DNA of 62,519 bases. It comes from SAR11 cluster bacterium PRT-SC02. Lineage in GTDB: Bacteria; Pseudomonadota; Alphaproteobacteria; Pelagibacterales; Pelagibacteraceae. Positions within the stretch are counted from its first letter, which is position 1. Each line of letters starts with the position of its first letter. This document shows positions 62,474 through 62,519 of this stretch, piece by piece. The notes beneath the pieces were generated by a model. The model ran no database searches. It was not told the origin of the DNA and was given only the letters and a program-made list of their open reading frames with translations. The stretch spans positions 1-62,519 of the forward strand of contig JPUP01000093.1 in NCBI GenBank assembly GCA_001321855.1, read 5' to 3'. A program made the translations under genes and the position numbers.

Positions 62474-62519
62474 GAGAGGTGGCCGAGTGGTTGAAGGCGC
62501 ACGCTTGGAAAGCGTGTAA
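62473..62519 (+). tRNA. tRNA-Ser(GGA), partial at window end
   Basis: GGAGAGGTGGCCGAGTGGTTGAAGGCGCACGC-TTGGAAA-GCGTG... Confidence 0.9.

Overview
This is an AT-rich, tightly packed bacterial chromosome segment. Gene content, base composition and compactness suggest a streamlined marine alphaproteobacterium of the SAR11/Pelagibacterales type (inference; no search was run). Most of it is core housekeeping: ctpA-rsfS-nadD-proAB-obg-rpmA-rplU-gloB-metW-metX, hisC-tyrC, plsC-lysA-argH, coq7/dsbB, fdxA/carD/Suv3-like helicase, a TAXI-TRAP transporter, the aceEF pyruvate dehydrogenase, acetoacetyl-CoA synthetase, gltDB, thrS-infC-rpmI-rplT-pheST-lepA, and three tRNAs (Leu, Arg, partial Ser). No CRISPR array, rRNA, prophage or IS element was recognised. 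The most interesting items are: (1) a 24-aa microprotein made almost only of Lys/Arg, with its own 5'UTR hairpin, Shine-Dalgarno and terminator, convergent with a CarD gene that has a histone-H1-like Lys-rich N-terminal tail; (2) an AceE pyruvate dehydrogenase E1 with a fused N-terminal lipoyl domain closely resembling that of the adjacent E2; (3) a SAM-II riboswitch with an intrinsic terminator ending almost at the metX start codon; (4) a double winged-HTH regulator coupled to a small two-TM protein; (5) an LptM-like micro-lipoprotein between argH and lysA; (6) four genes broken by homopolymer indels within about 7.2 kb (20.5-27.7 kb), which is either a local sequence-quality problem or slippage biology; (7) repeated palindromic stop-codon overlaps and tRNA/mRNA junctions with almost no spacer.
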